Assembly: GCF_037975245.1 (NCBI RefSeq)
Contig: NC_092572.1
Coordinates: 33,329,989-33,393,988, forward strand
Length of the DNA: 64,000 bases
Origin: Apostichopus japonicus
Taxonomy: Eukaryota > Echinodermata > Holothuroidea > Aspidochirotida > Stichopodidae
Direction: 5' to 3'
The position numbers and the translations under genes are program-made. Under the pieces are notes generated by a model. That model saw only the letters and a list, made by a program, of their open reading frames with translations, was not told the DNA's origin and did no database searches. Within the stretch, counting starts at the first letter, position 1. Each line of letters opens with the position of its first letter. This document shows, one piece after another, positions 34,223 to 47,196 of the stretch.

Positions 34223-36250
34223 TAATGGTGTTCAGGTAGCTTTTCAGAGCAAGGGCCATGATAAGTTTGTTTGATTGCCCTTCATGTATTTTGTATAATT
34301 ACGTATACACATTCTTGTATTTCTGAAGGCTATTTACTGTAGGCCTAGTGCAATTTAAAAAAAAATATATATATATATATAGGCCACTAGGCCTATTAGG
34401 CTTTCAGTGATAGCCACATTAGCATTGTACTGGTGTTCAGACAGCTTTTCCTAGGAAGGACCAGGGTAAGTTTGTTTGATGGGTACGTATAAAAGAGGAG
34501 CCGGCCATAGCATCACAACTTTGATAAGACAATAAAAATTGTATAAGGTTATGTTTTATTTATAAGGATATAGGCCTAAGATGTATAAGGTTATAAGAAG
34601 TATGTTTAGCTTTCTTTTGAACCTGTAATGTTTGACATCAAATGTACAAAGAATTAAAATAAAATAACAAAATGGAGAGGAACTGAGGTGGCTATTAGGG
34701 GAAGAGGAGGCCACCCATCACTTGCATATAAAAACTTGTAATCTTCTTTTACATTATTTTTTCCAAGTCATAAATCCATGAAATCTTCATGTCCGAAAAA
34801 TTGAGATGGAAAAACGTGGGTTGTTTTGATATCTAGAAGTGGACACAGTTTTGATGGTAGTCACCACTACAGTCTACATTAACATACAGTAGGTCAATAG
34901 GCCTAGCTCTCAAGGCAGGCATCAAGAATATGGTCGAGTTGTTCGCCTCTTCTAATTTGGCTGTTGTCATTGACATCAAACTATATGACCAAAAAGTCCA
35001 ACAGAGACTGACCTAAGATGAAGGATACCACATGAAAAACAAGTTCTTAAATATTCTATGACATTACTAAACCTTGCAACGTCGTTCTTTCGACTAACAG
35101 GCAATAAGCGCTAAAGGCAAGACTAGCAGGATAAAGTGTAACCTGCAGAGACTATTCGTGGCAAAGTAGCAAAAATGCAAGTTATATATTTGTTGTACCA
35201 TGATTGATATTGATAATTGTAGAGACAGAGCAAAGATTTGAAATTAGGAATCAAAATTAAAACTTCCAGTATTGAGATACTGCATCATTGATGCTCTTGT
35301 TGCTTTTTGTTGGTTTGTTGGACAGATGTTTGATCTAAGAATGGAGATGAAATTCCCTCAAACTTTAGGATAGCTCCGAAGGTAAATGTTGGATGAACGT
35401 CAATGCTTGAGATGTAATTTCACAAGAACCTTAAGTGGAAAATCCAACCTCCTGCAGATCGTGTTTGAATAAAATATGACCTAAAGAAATACAAACTCGG
35501 TTTTACTTTTTTGTTGAGTACTAAAGATTTATTTTATAATACAGTATTTGCCCCCCCCCCCCCTTACAAACAATATGCAAGGGACATATAACAATAATTA
35601 GTTTTTAGCAACAAGGACGGTGGTGGGGTGGGGTTGGGTGACTGTATCAATCAATTATAGAAGAACCAAAGGTGGAAAAGATAGGGGGTGTGGTCAATGT
35701 TTGACCGTCTTCTTTCTTCAACGTCCGTCATCCCCTCCATAGCTCTCATCATACCATCCATACTGGTCGCCGACCTTCCGTATCATCGTCCCCTTCAAAA
35801 TACAGGTTATCGTGACTAGGTATAAGCAGGGAGTTGTTATGGAAAGCTGCCAAAAAAAAACTCAAAAGGATGATATAATGGAGGTGCTGTAGACAAGGCT
35901 ATCTGAACACATCATGTTTCGTTAGACATCATATGAGAACGCTGAACTGACCTCACTGGAAAACGTCACACAATTTGATTAACGGGATAATGTACTACAA
36001 ATTTGAAATATTCATTTTCATACAAACAAAATGAGAATATGAATAGATCCATTCCCATTCCTCTTTCTTGTATGTTGTTACCTATTGGAATCACAAGGGC
36101 CTACACGTAACCATGTAAAGAAACCCACTGAAGCTTTCAATAATTTTGCATATCATAAACGCAATAATCGTAAACAGTTTTTAACCTATATGATCCGGGG
36201 GATAAAGGAATTAAAAGGATTTGTTCATGTTAATGAGAACTACATATTTT
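34223..36250. other. Non-coding sequence with a short duplication
   Basis: 34224-34290 and 34424-34490 share a region around CTGGTGTTCAG and AAGTTTGTTTGAT about 200 bp apart. Further on there are a C run near 35552 and a G-rich patch near 35615-35640. No gene was recognised. Confidence 0.4.
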
Positions 36251-36320
36251 AGGGAGTAACCAGTGTGTGACCGTAATGTGGTAATCACGAGGTCACTGGT
36301 TTGAAACTCATTCTAGCCCA
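36251..36320 (+). repeat. tRNA-derived SINE head (degenerate)
   Basis: GTAACCAGTGTGTGACCG, then GGTAATCACGAGGTCACTGG and TTTGAAACTC resemble the D arm, anticodon arm and T-arm box B (GGTTCGAAxCC) of a tRNA. The fold is imperfect and no 3' tail was identified, so this is probably a SINE remnant and not a working tRNA gene. Confidence 0.4.
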
Positions 36321-37059
36321 AATTTGAAAATCATACTCTTTAATTTCTGTTCAAGATTTAATACGTTTACATCATGTCACACCTATATATCTTTTAAGTG
36401 GATGTCAATTTTAACTGTCAAATGTCGCATTCAGATTGTCACAAAATTGACCTAGAACAAACTGCACACGTCTACAAACCAGCAGTATATCATTAACATC
36501 CAATGAAAGACACATGAGGTATACACTTCGACATTTTGAAGTACCCTGACCGATCTGGAAAATATTGCCGCATTTTGTAATAATGTCACGCAGTTTATAT
36601 CATGCCGTTCCAGGCGTTCCTACAACCTTTTGGCTAGAACGTGACACAGGAAATCCTTATAACCCAATAATGTGGACTAGATTGTTGACGAGGGCAAGAG
36701 CCTTACCACGAAGAACATTATTTTCGCAGGCGCCCAACAAGCGATCTGATCGGTCCCCCCCCCCTCCCCAACTCCCTTACTTTGATATGGATTTTCACAA
36801 TACTGACCCGAATATAACTATCGCAAAACGTAACTTAATATTTTTGTGGATTGAAGATTTCCCAATAGGATAACATTTTAAAATAAGTAATTTTATACAA
36901 GTTAACACATTTTAAAATTGTAACATTAAAATAACTCTATTAATACGTACTTTTTAAAGTATTTGGCTTTCTTAACAGTAGCTATGTACAGAATGTACAT
37001 TAATCTATATACAAATAGCAGTTTTAATAAATATACTTCTTTCATTATATGGAAATCTC

Positions 37060-37520
37060 TCTTCATACTATCAATTTCGAATCGATGTTGATGATATCAA
37101 ACTCGATTATATGTTGATACTTTCAAATCCTCATCTGTGTCAATGTTATCAAACTCCAATATATATATTAATGAAATTATTGTTCGTGAATCTCATTTTC
37201 TATATAATATAAACGCGAGTCCTTGTTCTTGCTATCATACGCGGATCTCTGTTGATCCTATCAAACGTAAACCTCCATTGTACCTTACAAGAACCTATGA
37301 TGCTACTGGACACCAATCTCTGTTAATAAGTAGCCCGAGCATATCGTAACACATCGTAACACTAATCTGTACCGATCCTATTGCACCAGGCGAATCTCTA
37401 TGTTTCGTACAGTAAACGCGAAGCTTTGTTGATCATATCGTTATTCGTTGATCCAATATTACGCTATTCTTTGTTAATCATATAGAGACGCGAATTCCAT
37501 TGATTTTAATGTACACAAAT
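37060..37520 (+). repeat. Decayed minisatellite, unit about 26-30 bp
   Basis: The words TGTTGAT, TATCAAAC and CGCGAATCTCT recur in a loose order about 12-15 times, for example near 37090, 37240, 37385 and 37425. Spacing varies, which suggests an old tandem array that has collected changes. Confidence 0.5.
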
Positions 37521-37960
37521 TTATGTTGAACCTTTTGCAATATTTCGTTGAAAACCAACTGTCAACTATGTCCTGGTTCCACGGTTTCTGCTATATGAAT
37601 ATCTGGCAACGATTAAACTGCTCAAGTTGCTCACATAGCGTGTCAGTAAATATTTACTGAAAACAAATTTTAATGAAGCGATCCGCGGATGGTTGGGGAA
37701 ATTACCGGGTTTAGGGTCCTTCGCTTCGAACTCATAAGTTATCAATGAGGATGCAAGAGTGTTCTTGCGTTGAAACAACGGCTGACAATTTATTACAAAA
37801 CTCTACAAAATAACTCTTACGAAATGATAATATACATATGAACAAATCATGATACATGGCAGTATACAGTAAATGGCTTAATAAACTTAAATGGCTTAAC
37901 GGACTCTTCACTATCTTATTAAAATCTATCCTGACTCGGGGGAAAACCTATACTTGAAAC

Positions 37961-38754
37961 CATGGGCGTCAGCAGGTTTCAGAAAGTGGGGGGGGGACAC
38001 TATACTATCCAAGCGGAGCGCCACCATTGGTTGGCGCGTAGCGTACCAGAAAATTTTGGGTACATAAGACCCCCTAGATCGCAGGAGTCGGCCTTCCTGA
38101 GTCGCTTTTAGTTACATCAGAACCAGATCTGTGAGGAGAAATTTTGTCTCACAAAACTAAATTCCGACAGAAAGTACTGGTAGAAAGATGCCGTTCTGAC
38201 ACCAAGGGAAACGAATTACACAGCGTCCATCTCAAACGAAATATTTTCGGTAGTTTGGTATCATATAATACCCTGCATACAGGCAGAATACTGTCTGTAG
38301 GGCCTAAAATATATGATATTACCTTCCTGGTGGGGTCTTCGACTTGTTTTCAAGTTGAAATGCGTCGTTTTCTCTGATTCACAGTGTAGGGCAAGGGGAA
38401 TTCCATTTCTGGCGAGAAGGGGTGCTTCCACAAAACACTCTAAAACATCGTTCAAACATCGCACAAACTTTTATCAGAGGTCTCGGACGAAGCAGGGAGG
38501 GTGAATATCGGAGGAAGGGGGATAAAGGGCCAAGCACTGTTCTAATTTCCAGTGCAATTTATTGATAATGATTCTTAAGTTAGATTCTACTTGAATCAGC
38601 TCAGCAATTGTGATAGAAAATCGCGCATATGCATGTGATTTTTTTAATAACTGCTCTGAAAAGTGGGGGGGACAAATGATATGATATCCCCTCCACTTTT
38701 GAAAGTGGGGGGGGGGGACATGTCCCCCCCGTCCCCCACCTGTTGACGCCCATG
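37961..38754. mobile_element. hAT-like non-autonomous element, copy A (794 bp)
   Basis: The ends are CATGGGCGTCAGCAGGT and ACCTGTTGACGCCCATG, a 17-bp TIR with one mismatch. CTTGAAAC on both sides (37953-37960, 38755-38762) is an 8-bp TSD. A G run lies inside the left end and G/C runs inside the right. The shared GGCGCTCCGCTTAG module lies at 38009-38046 on the - strand. Nearly identical to the copy at 48989-49783. ORFs inside are not transposase-like. Confidence 0.9.
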
Positions 38755-39648
38755 CTTGAAACTACGAAATATTCACAGAACCTATGTTCAAACTGTAAAA
38801 TACCAATAACAGAACTCTATCTGTACCATAAATACTCAAGCTACGAAATACCAATCTCGCAATAACTATACGAAGTGTAAAATAAACAAAGTAAGATGAA
38901 CATAATGAAATAAACTGCATAAATAATACAAAACGTTTGCCAACAGGCGAGGAATTTTAACACCTTCGTAATGGTCAGCCTAGGGCAACACATGCCAGCT
39001 GCAACACATTATAGACCTTTTCACCAAAACTGTTCCTAGACAGCAGGAATTTTCACCTCCTGAACCCACAAACTCTCAAGAGACTTGTCACTCTGTAGCT
39101 GTCCAAAACGGCTAAGATTAAAGGACAATCTCTGAGACAACTCTATAAGTAACAACAGTAAAACAACAATGTTCAAGATACAAAATACAAATACGTATAC
39201 GCTCTTTACACTGCGAGCAGTACAATACTCAAATACAGGTACAATAAATAATCTTACTCAACTGTCAATACAGTACAATACACGTAACTGTTAATAACTC
39301 TCTGTAACTTAAACCCAACCGGTACTGTAAGTTACAGTACAGTATAAAAGTACACAATACTACACACGTGCTTCACGATAAACAAGACACGCTATAAACC
39401 CGTTGGACCAAGGTCCCAAAACACAACCTAACATAGGCTTTGTACAGTAAAGTACAACCTAGCCAAACACTTAAAAACTGATTCTATTAATTAACAATAA
39501 GGGTACGTACGGCATTTAAACAATAATATTTATGACTTAAACTCTTACTACACTGGGGTCAACTCGCTCGCGATAAAGAAGAAGAAGAGAACTCTACGCT
39601 CTCGGTACAGGAGGTCGCGGACATCGAGACTCCATCAACGCCAGCTCG

Positions 39649-39649
<1 letters not shown>

Positions 39650-39708
<59 letters not shown>
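39650..39708. repeat. (TA)n microsatellite, about 59 bp
   Basis: An uninterrupted AT alternation. It ends 40 bp before the CTTAGGTTTACC arm of an inverted repeat. Confidence 0.95.
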
Positions 39709-39710
<2 letters not shown>

Positions 39711-39749
39711 CACTGGATTGGTATTTACGTTTACTTCTCCAAGTTGGTG

Positions 39750-39912
39750 CTTAGGTTTACCTGAGGTGAAATGATTGGATCAACTTGAAATTTTACATCA
39801 GTATACCTTATGGTACTAGGACTGCATATCAGTCGTTATAAGTTGCTACCTACTTTTTGGGTCATTTGGCAAGGAAAAATCCAATTGGTCAAACCCTTAC
39901 GGTAAACCTAAG
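39750..39912. repeat. Inverted repeat CTTAGGTTTACC / GGTAAACCTAAG
   Basis: Perfect 12-bp arms at 39750-39761 and 39901-39912, with a loop of about 140 bp. The same arms occur at 58830-58880, also beside an (AT)n tract, so this looks like a repeat family. Confidence 0.8.
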
Positions 39913-39942
39913 TCTTGCTCTCAAAGTATATCCCCCAGTTGG

Positions 39943-40278
39943 TATATAAGTTGACCTGACGTACAGGCATCCGTAGTTTTCTTGACAGCGGCAGTAGCCT
40001 GTATTCAGTGTATACGCTCTACACTGTGTACACTGTATACGCCAGGGCTAACGCTAAAGCATACCCGTAGGCTGCATTGCATGCAACCCAATAACAGTTT
40101 CGGCTAATATAAGATGATGTGTACTATCTGTTCGATCTCGATGCAAGGGGACTGGGCTTGATATCGGGTCAGTCGTTCGCCGGGTAGTTTGGTTTTCGTG
40201 CCCAGGTTCTTTCCTTGTTGACGACTTGTTCTTAAAAAAGTACCGTTAACACGAAAACGTCTTCACCAACAACTTCAG
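39943..40278 (+). promoter_or_regulatory. Candidate promoter and non-coding first exon
   Basis: TATATAAG at 39943-39950 is a good TATA box; a start would fall near 39975. The following 300 bp are richer in CpG than the flanks and end in CAACTTCAG/GTAAGG at 40278, a strong donor. The longest ATG frame inside is short, so this would be 5' UTR. No downstream coding exon was recognised in the next 5 kb, so the assignment is weak. Confidence 0.3.
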
Positions 40279-40866
40279 GTAAGGTCCATGAGATTAGTCA
40301 ATAAAGTTTGGTGATATTAATAACGTTGATATTATAACGTTGTTGCATACAGCTTCACGTTATTTGTTCATACCCATATTTCAATACTATAGTCTAGACT
40401 AGCTTCTAGCCTAAAACTTGTAAGGCCTAGCCTACGTTCGACTGTAGCCTAGGGCCATAGTCCAAGTCCTAACACTACCTTAGCATTGGGTCAAGGGTTA
40501 ACTGGTCTGTAGTTTGAGCTACAAATTAATACCAACTGCCAGAGAAATTAGATTTCAAGTAGGTCAGCTTAACTTCTTAGCCTACTGTGCATGTATGTAT
40601 CATATATGGCCTTAGATTTTGCTGGACAATTATGTTACTGTACATTGCCCTAATCATGACCAGATACTGTAGCATGGTGGGCTTATAATTGACGCACTTA
40701 AGGATTTGATCAATGATATCTATCAAGGAAAAATCCAAATTACTCAGCTGCATGTGTTTTTCATATGTGTAGTTCCTCAGAAATGTTCTGATCTCAAAAT
40801 ATTTAAGGTTCTGTGCTTATGCACCGTACAATTGAGTAGAATTTGACCACAAAATGTCTGCCGTGT

Positions 40867-41255
40867 CAAGTTCTTTCATACCCCTAAATTGACACATTCG
40901 TCGATAAGCTAACTGTAGTGTAGGCCTTAGTATACATCCATTGACTTTAGATGCTGTTTGCTATGCTCTGAGCCTCTAAGCTCTGACAGGTCATGTCCCA
41001 GAGAGTAGTGTTATCATATTGAGGTAATGTTGGGTATTTTAAGGGTGTAAGATTTCCAAATGGCCAAAAAACGTGCAAAACTGGGGGGAGGGTGTTAAAA
41101 GCTTAAAAAATACCACAATTTGGTCAGCAAATACCTCATGAAATATGTAATTCTGTTTGACTGCAAAAAAGTTTAGGTGGCCTGCTGTATCGTTGCTAGT
41201 AATAATTTAAGGTGCGTCAATTACGGGGGTGCGTCAATTATGAAGCCTCTACTAT
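40867..41255 (+). repeat. Dispersed repeat, copy 1
   Basis: It starts AGTTCTTTCATACCCCTAAA and ends near GTGCGTCAATTATGAAGCC. The same order of words is found at 57477-57960. It has internal differences, including a GGGGGGAGGG insertion here. No TIR or ORF was recognised. Confidence 0.7.
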
Positions 41256-44200
41256 ACTGTACAGTAGCTATGCCTAGATTATTAGAGACTGAAGTCACCA
41301 TGCAAATGTAACTTACAAGTAGCTATGTATTGAAAAAGAGATGCTATAATTGCTAGAACTTTTCAAAAAGTTCTTGGAAGTCTTTACTCTCCAAAATATT
41401 CTCAGACATTCTAAACACCACTGTACTGTAAGATGTCTGAATATCCCAGTGAGGGTATCAATAAAAACAGTTAAAGGATATAATACTAGAAAATCCAGCA
41501 TCAAATTTGGGCCAATGCAGAATACCTTTAATCTAAGTCTCTCAAGTGATGCATTGTGTTTCAAGTGTCTTATTTATAACTAGCCAAAATTTGTACAAAA
41601 TAACAATGCCATGCATCCAAAAGGTTATTGAATCAGTACATTTCCATAATGTAACTATTACAAAAGCTGAGTGCACCTAATTAAAAGTTAACATCCTCCA
41701 AAAATCTATATAACACAAACATTTGATAAAGCCTTCTATCCCCTCCCTTGCATATACTGTAAGTCATTTTGTTAAGTCTATTTAGATCCATAAGTAATAC
41801 CAAGTTGACTAAATGTGCAATATTCAGTGTTAAAGATCTGAGCTCTGTATTGGCCCAAAATATATTGGAGAGAAGTGTACAATAAAAATTGAAATAATGC
41901 ACATCTACACTCTGACCATTTGATATTTATTTGATTGGCACTGTTAATGTTTTCTCAGACAAATTTGATGATCAACATTCTCAATCTCAAGATGAATGAC
42001 AACAGCCCACTATCCAAGGGAATAACACTGTACGATGTAGCTGCCATGCAGTGAAAAAGTCAATGTTGGAACGGTAGCAATCATAGCTAGAGCACAGATG
42101 CCGTCTGGGACAGACTGATGTGGTGACCTACTGCATCGTTGACAGCAAAATGGAAGATATTTTCTGAATTAACCAAAAGTAAGTTAATATTCTGTAGGTT
42201 TGACATCGCATAAACTTGATACCATAGGACTCTATTATCTCAAATACGAGTAACATCTGAGGTAATTTATTCCAAAGTTATGGAATGAAGAAAGAAACAA
42301 TCAGAAGGGATGAAAACTTTTGTATGATCTGGTTAATGTGGTGGTATCTTTTCCTCTATGTCCATAGTATTTAACTAAACTAGAGCTATATCCACTCTCT
42401 GGTTTTTAATCCTAAAGGTCAATGCAAGACAACACCAAATTGTCAGGCTAGGTCCACATAAAATGTACATGCATATTTAAATTTTGAAACCTTTACAATT
42501 GGTAAAGCTTGAATGACTTGCAACTTTTAAAAGCACTTGCTATGGTAGGGAGCTGTTTCAGCTCCAATTGAATGCATGGCTGCATAAATAAAATGTGTAA
42601 TGTTGTATACAAGGCAAGATGAATCAAGAATTAATGGGCCCAAAATGGGATGGATAAACGAATTGAAATTTACAGTGAAAATAGTATATATGAAAGGTTG
42701 TGAGATGATTAAAATATTGGCTGAATTACAGGAGATTTAGTTTTGTAAAGCAGTTCATTGTTTTCTTCATTTGTAGAGTGTGAGGTCATGTGAGGTCTAA
42801 TCGGTAATCGCAAAACATTCCAAGCTATATTGCGCGTGCTATAATTGGGACCAAATCAGCATATCTTTAAGAGAAAGCTTTTCTTTTTGTACCAACAGAT
42901 GGATAGATCTACAGGCTAATACAGCAAAGGATATGCTCTAATTAGAAATGCCAGGCAAGATTATCACACAGTTTACAGTGGGGTGAATACAATCATCAAC
43001 CAAGCTTTTCATCATGCTGTACATAGTGGTATACAGTAGCTCCTTGTTGGGCTTATCAATTAAAAGCTTGCATAGAAGCCGATGCCAAGCAAAGCAAAAG
43101 TATGTCCTGTAAATCGCGAAGTAGATTCACACATCTCATGTATATCCTCTGGGACACAGCACATTTTTCAATGGAGTTAGGAAGTTGCTGGGAATAGTTG
43201 TTGGATTGGCACAGTAATGTAGTATTTGCTTCACATAAATGCAGAGCAGTAACAGAAAACTAACTAGTTCCAGGATATGTTACACTGTTACACCATATAA
43301 AAGATAGAGGAAATTAATAGTATAAGCTTCAAGCAGATAAAACCAAGAGAATGCAGACCAGTCTTCATGGGAAGTCTTCTACATATTTAACTGTATAAAT
43401 GGACTCATTCTTTTGCAATGTACTTCTTGAAATATTTTAGTTTGGTGACATTGTGGCACTACATGTTTTTGTAAGTATTAGGGAATATTTGCAGCTGCTT
43501 GTCAAGAACATGGAACTTGTTAAACAACTGAAGTGGTCCTGATGCTTAAGTGTTGAGGTTACTGGATATTTTGCTGCCTTATCTTGCTTTAACTGTTCTT
43601 AAATGCATTTCTTATGTTTTAAGATGTTTTAATTTGTATTCCAAGCAAGATCAGCAAGCCATAGTACAGTAATTTTCAACAACCACCACACAGATACTTG
43701 TGCAGGACTAAGGGTATTTGTTAAGCAGATTACTATTATAAAAATCTTTCAAACTTTTATCCCTCAAAATATCCAGGGGTACACTGCATTGTTTCTGAAC
43801 CACAGTTTCACAATTCTACAAGTGGGGTTCAGGGGTTATGCTATGGGAAAAGTTTACAATGTTAGGCCTGACTTAATTACTGAAAGCTTGTGGTCTTTTA
43901 TTACACCAAGAACCAGTTTATTCTTTAAACAAAATTAAATTATTTCCCCTCAAAATTGAGGGGAGTGAATACAGCAAAGGCACATGCAACTAGCACCAAT
44001 GTCATGGAAACCTAGTGCAGCCCAATGAAACATACTGTAAAACCACAACACTTGTAACTATAGGTATGAAATTGTGCAATCCAGGGGTATAGTGTATAAT
44101 TTTGTCCCTCCAAGCATGGAAACTCCATGATATTGTGGTAATTTGCATTGGTTACAGTATTAGATACAGCCTATACTGGTAAGTCTAGATAAATACTTGA

Positions 44201-45074
44201 GGTATAAGTTAGTTCCCAAAATGTTTCTCATGTATGAGAGAGGTCAGTAAATTGAGGTCATGAAATAGTGCAAGTATCCTGGTTTATGTGAAATAAATCT
44301 TGTGGAAAATATAAACTGGGATTGAAAATACAATCAACTGCTTGAATATGATTGTACAATTTTTATTGTGTCTCGTCTTTTAATATCATGCTAATCTCCA
44401 CTACTGTATGTGTTTGGTAATAAGCCAGATTTCTGGGTAGAAGTTTAAAAAAACAAATCGTCAACAATTTTTGATGAATTTTAAGCAATCGCATTCACTG
44501 CCTCTATCTCTGTTTATGTTTTGAGTCAGCAACACAGTATACTGTACAGCAGTGAAAAGAAATGGACACTTTCTGTTGTATTCGTGATCAATTGAAACTT
44601 GTTTGTTGTTTGACTGTTTGTAGCAGTATTCCTCTGAGGAGTGAAAAAAAATAAACATACAGTGAACAGTTGCAACTGCGCATGCATTTATACATTACTT
44701 AAATTATGTTCTGATGCAATTCATGTAATATTCACTGTCGATTTTAGTGCAAAACTGCCAGTATACCATTAGTTCCTGAGCCATAATTTTTTTGCTTTAA
44801 AAATCTGGCTTTGAGTGTATAGTATTTTGTCAAAAACATAAAAGTGGAGGGGCTGCTTATCATCATTCCCTGAACAGGCTTTACCCAATTTGTTAACTAT
44901 AATGGTAACATATCAAAATGTCTGGGGACTTGCCACAGTGCTGACAATTTTCAAATATTTCCATGGTTCCACCAGGGATGTTAGAGATGGACAAACAACA
45001 TTTGAGCTTTCTTTAACGTTTGTTTCGTGCCGACTTTAATACTGTTTTTGGTCCAATACTAATACCTAAATAGG
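41256..45074. other. 3.8-kb gene-poor stretch
   Basis: AT-rich, with CTGTA/TACAGT words frequent. I found no exon with convincing splice sites and protein content, no RNA gene and no tandem array. Confidence 0.4.
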
Positions 45075-45200
45075 GTGACAGGACAAAATCCCCCCGGACA
45101 AAGTCCCCCTAGGACAAAATCCCCCAGAGCCAAAATCCCCCTGGACAAAATCCCCCTAGGACAAAATCCACCCAAGCCAAAATCTCCCCAAGCTATAAAA
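45075..45200 (+). repeat. GGACAAAATCCCCCTA short tandem array
   Basis: Six or seven degenerate units of about 14-17 bp of the form GGACAAAATCCCCC or GCCAAAATCCCCC follow one another. The long Pro/Lys-rich and Gly-rich ORFs on either strand result from this. Confidence 0.85.
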
Positions 45201-45229
45201 AATCCCATTAATTCTTTACAAAAATGTGT

Positions 45230-45880
45230 CATCCCGGTCCCCGGTATCGTCATCCAATACCGTCATCCGGTACCCTCACCAGTATTTCCATTGGTACTCT
45301 CAGTGGTACTCTCAGTGGTTCCCGGACCAGTACTCCGACCATACCCCGACCGGTACCTTAATAGTGAGCCTGACAGTTACCACCACCGGTACCCCTCCCT
45401 GACCAGTACCCTGGACTGTACCCCGGCTCGTACCCCGGCCGGTACCTCGACCGGTATCCCAACTGGTATCCTGAAAGGCACTCTGACACATACTCTGACA
45501 CGTACCCTTACTAGTACTGGTACAATAAACAGTAATTTGACCAGTACCTTGACCGGTCCCTTAAATGTCACACCATGGAGCTATATCCCATGGCCACACT
45601 AACAGGTAGCCTCGCAATTACCCTCAATGATCTCCCGACCAGTCCCCTGACCAGTATCCGGACTGGTATCCTGACCAGTACCCTAACCAGTACACTGAGT
45701 GGAACCCTGACTGGTAGAGTGACCAGTATGATGACCGGTACCCTGACCAGTCACATGACCAGTACGTTGACCGGTACCCTCACAGGTACCCTAACAGGAG
45801 CCCTCACAGTTACACTCGCCAGTACCCTCACTAGTACCTGACCAGTCCCCTGACCAACCCCCTGAACGGTACCCTAACCA
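45230..45880 (+). repeat. Degenerate 12-bp minisatellite (ACCCTGACCAGT)
   Basis: The unit CTGACCAGTACC and variants (ACCGG, ACTAG, ACTGG) recur about fifty times. The 12-bp period gives a four-residue periodic frame of the type TLTG/TLTS, so the apparent ORFs (45075-45602, 45575-45841) are array artefacts. Many units contain GGTACC. Confidence 0.9.
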
Positions 45881-46013
45881 GTGCAATGTCCCATGCCTTG
45901 ACTATCACACCTGGGCCATCCCTGGTTGTTGCACTATAATACTGTTATCAGTCGTGAGTAGGTATATACCACACTCATCTCATATCAGTATTTGTTTCTA
46001 ATGTCATAACAGG

Positions 46014-46345
46014 CAGTGGCGGAGCGTCCATACAGTCAGGCGGGGGGGGGGGGCGGACTCAAATGGGAAGCTGGCGCCCTTTTCAGCTATTCACCACTTT
46101 TTACTTATTCGCGATTATTTACTTTTTTTATTGCGCTCTCATCTACCTATTGACATTTGTCACATTTTGTTGGCGATGACACCTATACCTAAAGGGTCAT
46201 TTCCGGCGATATAGGGAGTATCTTTACTCAAAAGATTTCTGTACGCTCTGCGCCAACCTGTGGCGGCGCTCCGCTTAGATAAAGTCGAAAGCGCCCGTAC
46301 AGACCTTTCTCGCCCCTCTGACCAATATCCCTAGCTCCGCCACTG
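46014..46345. mobile_element. CAGTGGCGGAGC-family MITE, left copy of the composite
   Basis: 332 bp with TIR CAGTGGCGGAGC/GCTCCGCCACTG, a G run after the left TIR and the shared hairpin module at 46241-46280. About 30 bp present in the 62308 copy (around TTATTCTTCGTTTATCTGC) are missing here. Confidence 0.8.
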
Positions 46346-46823
46346 GCTCCCAATCTTCTTCCCCGTCAATCCGTCTAGTGTCCCCCCCCCCTTCCCCAAC
46401 CGAACCTCGTATGTTAAAGGAATATCTAATGATTAGAGACACTTATTCTAATGTTAAATCAGCAAAGAGCAAGCAATAATGATTTTATCACTAAGATTTT
46501 TGTTAATTTCTCAGTTACACCGTCATTTAACTTCCCACTCAATCTTACACTCCCTGGTACTCTTCCATCCCAATGTAGGAAACTTCATCGTTACACGCAG
46601 CACGCAACGATCTTTGTTCTACTTAATTGATCCTAACTGAGTCTTTCAACTTAAAAGCATATTTTTTTTTCCAAATAGATTAGTGAAAGTTACACAGTTT
46701 AATAAATTAGAAGCATCTCCTTGTTAAAGAATTGTATTATCGGCGTATAGTCTTCCGATAAGCGTAACTTAGGGTTGAAAGAAATCAGTGAGAGCAGGCA
46801 GTAATGATATAAACTTACATATA

Positions 46824-47196
46824 CAAGGGCGTAGGAACCGGGGGGGGCTGGGGGGGGGGGGGCGCCAGCCCCCCAGTGAAAAATGTGGAGGGGCGGAAGT
46901 ATCATTCCGCCCCCCCGGTTCGCAAGTCAGAAAACCCCTTTTTCATTTTCAAATGAGAAAAAAAATCTCATTTGGAGCACCAAATTGCATCTAAGGCCAG
47001 GTGAAAATACAAAATTAAGTCTACAAATTGGAGTGGGTGTTGAAGTGTGCTATATTGCACCAAATTGCATCTGAGGCCACCTGGAAATGCAAAAAATTCC
47101 AAAGAGGAGGGGGACACCCCCTCCCCTTAGACCCCTCCCCCAGGCCGGCCATCAGTCTTCAGCCCCCCCACTCAAAAGTACCTTCCTACGCCACTG
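46824..47196. mobile_element. hAT-like MITE, GGCGTAGGAA family (373 bp)
   Basis: The ends are CAAGGGCGTAGGAA and TTCCTACGCCACTG (two mismatches as TIR). TACATATA at 46816-46823 and 47197-47204 is an exact 8-bp TSD. Long G runs follow the left TIR. Inside, ACCAAATTGCATCTRAGGCCA occurs twice about 76 bp apart. It is inserted in a degenerate tandem repeat whose other unit (about 47328-47365) shows the empty site. Confidence 0.85.

Noticed and set aside
36251-36320. Functional tRNA gene
   Set aside because: Box B-like and anticodon-arm-like words are present but the cloverleaf is not complete; a SINE remnant is more likely.
38144-38504. 77- and 63-codon ORFs repeated identically at 49175-49535
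   Set aside because: They lie inside the two copies of a non-autonomous element; identity reflects recent transposition, and they resemble no transposase.
45075-45841. Thr/Leu/Gly-rich ORFs
   Set aside because: They result from the 12-bp minisatellite period and switch frame where units lose bases.
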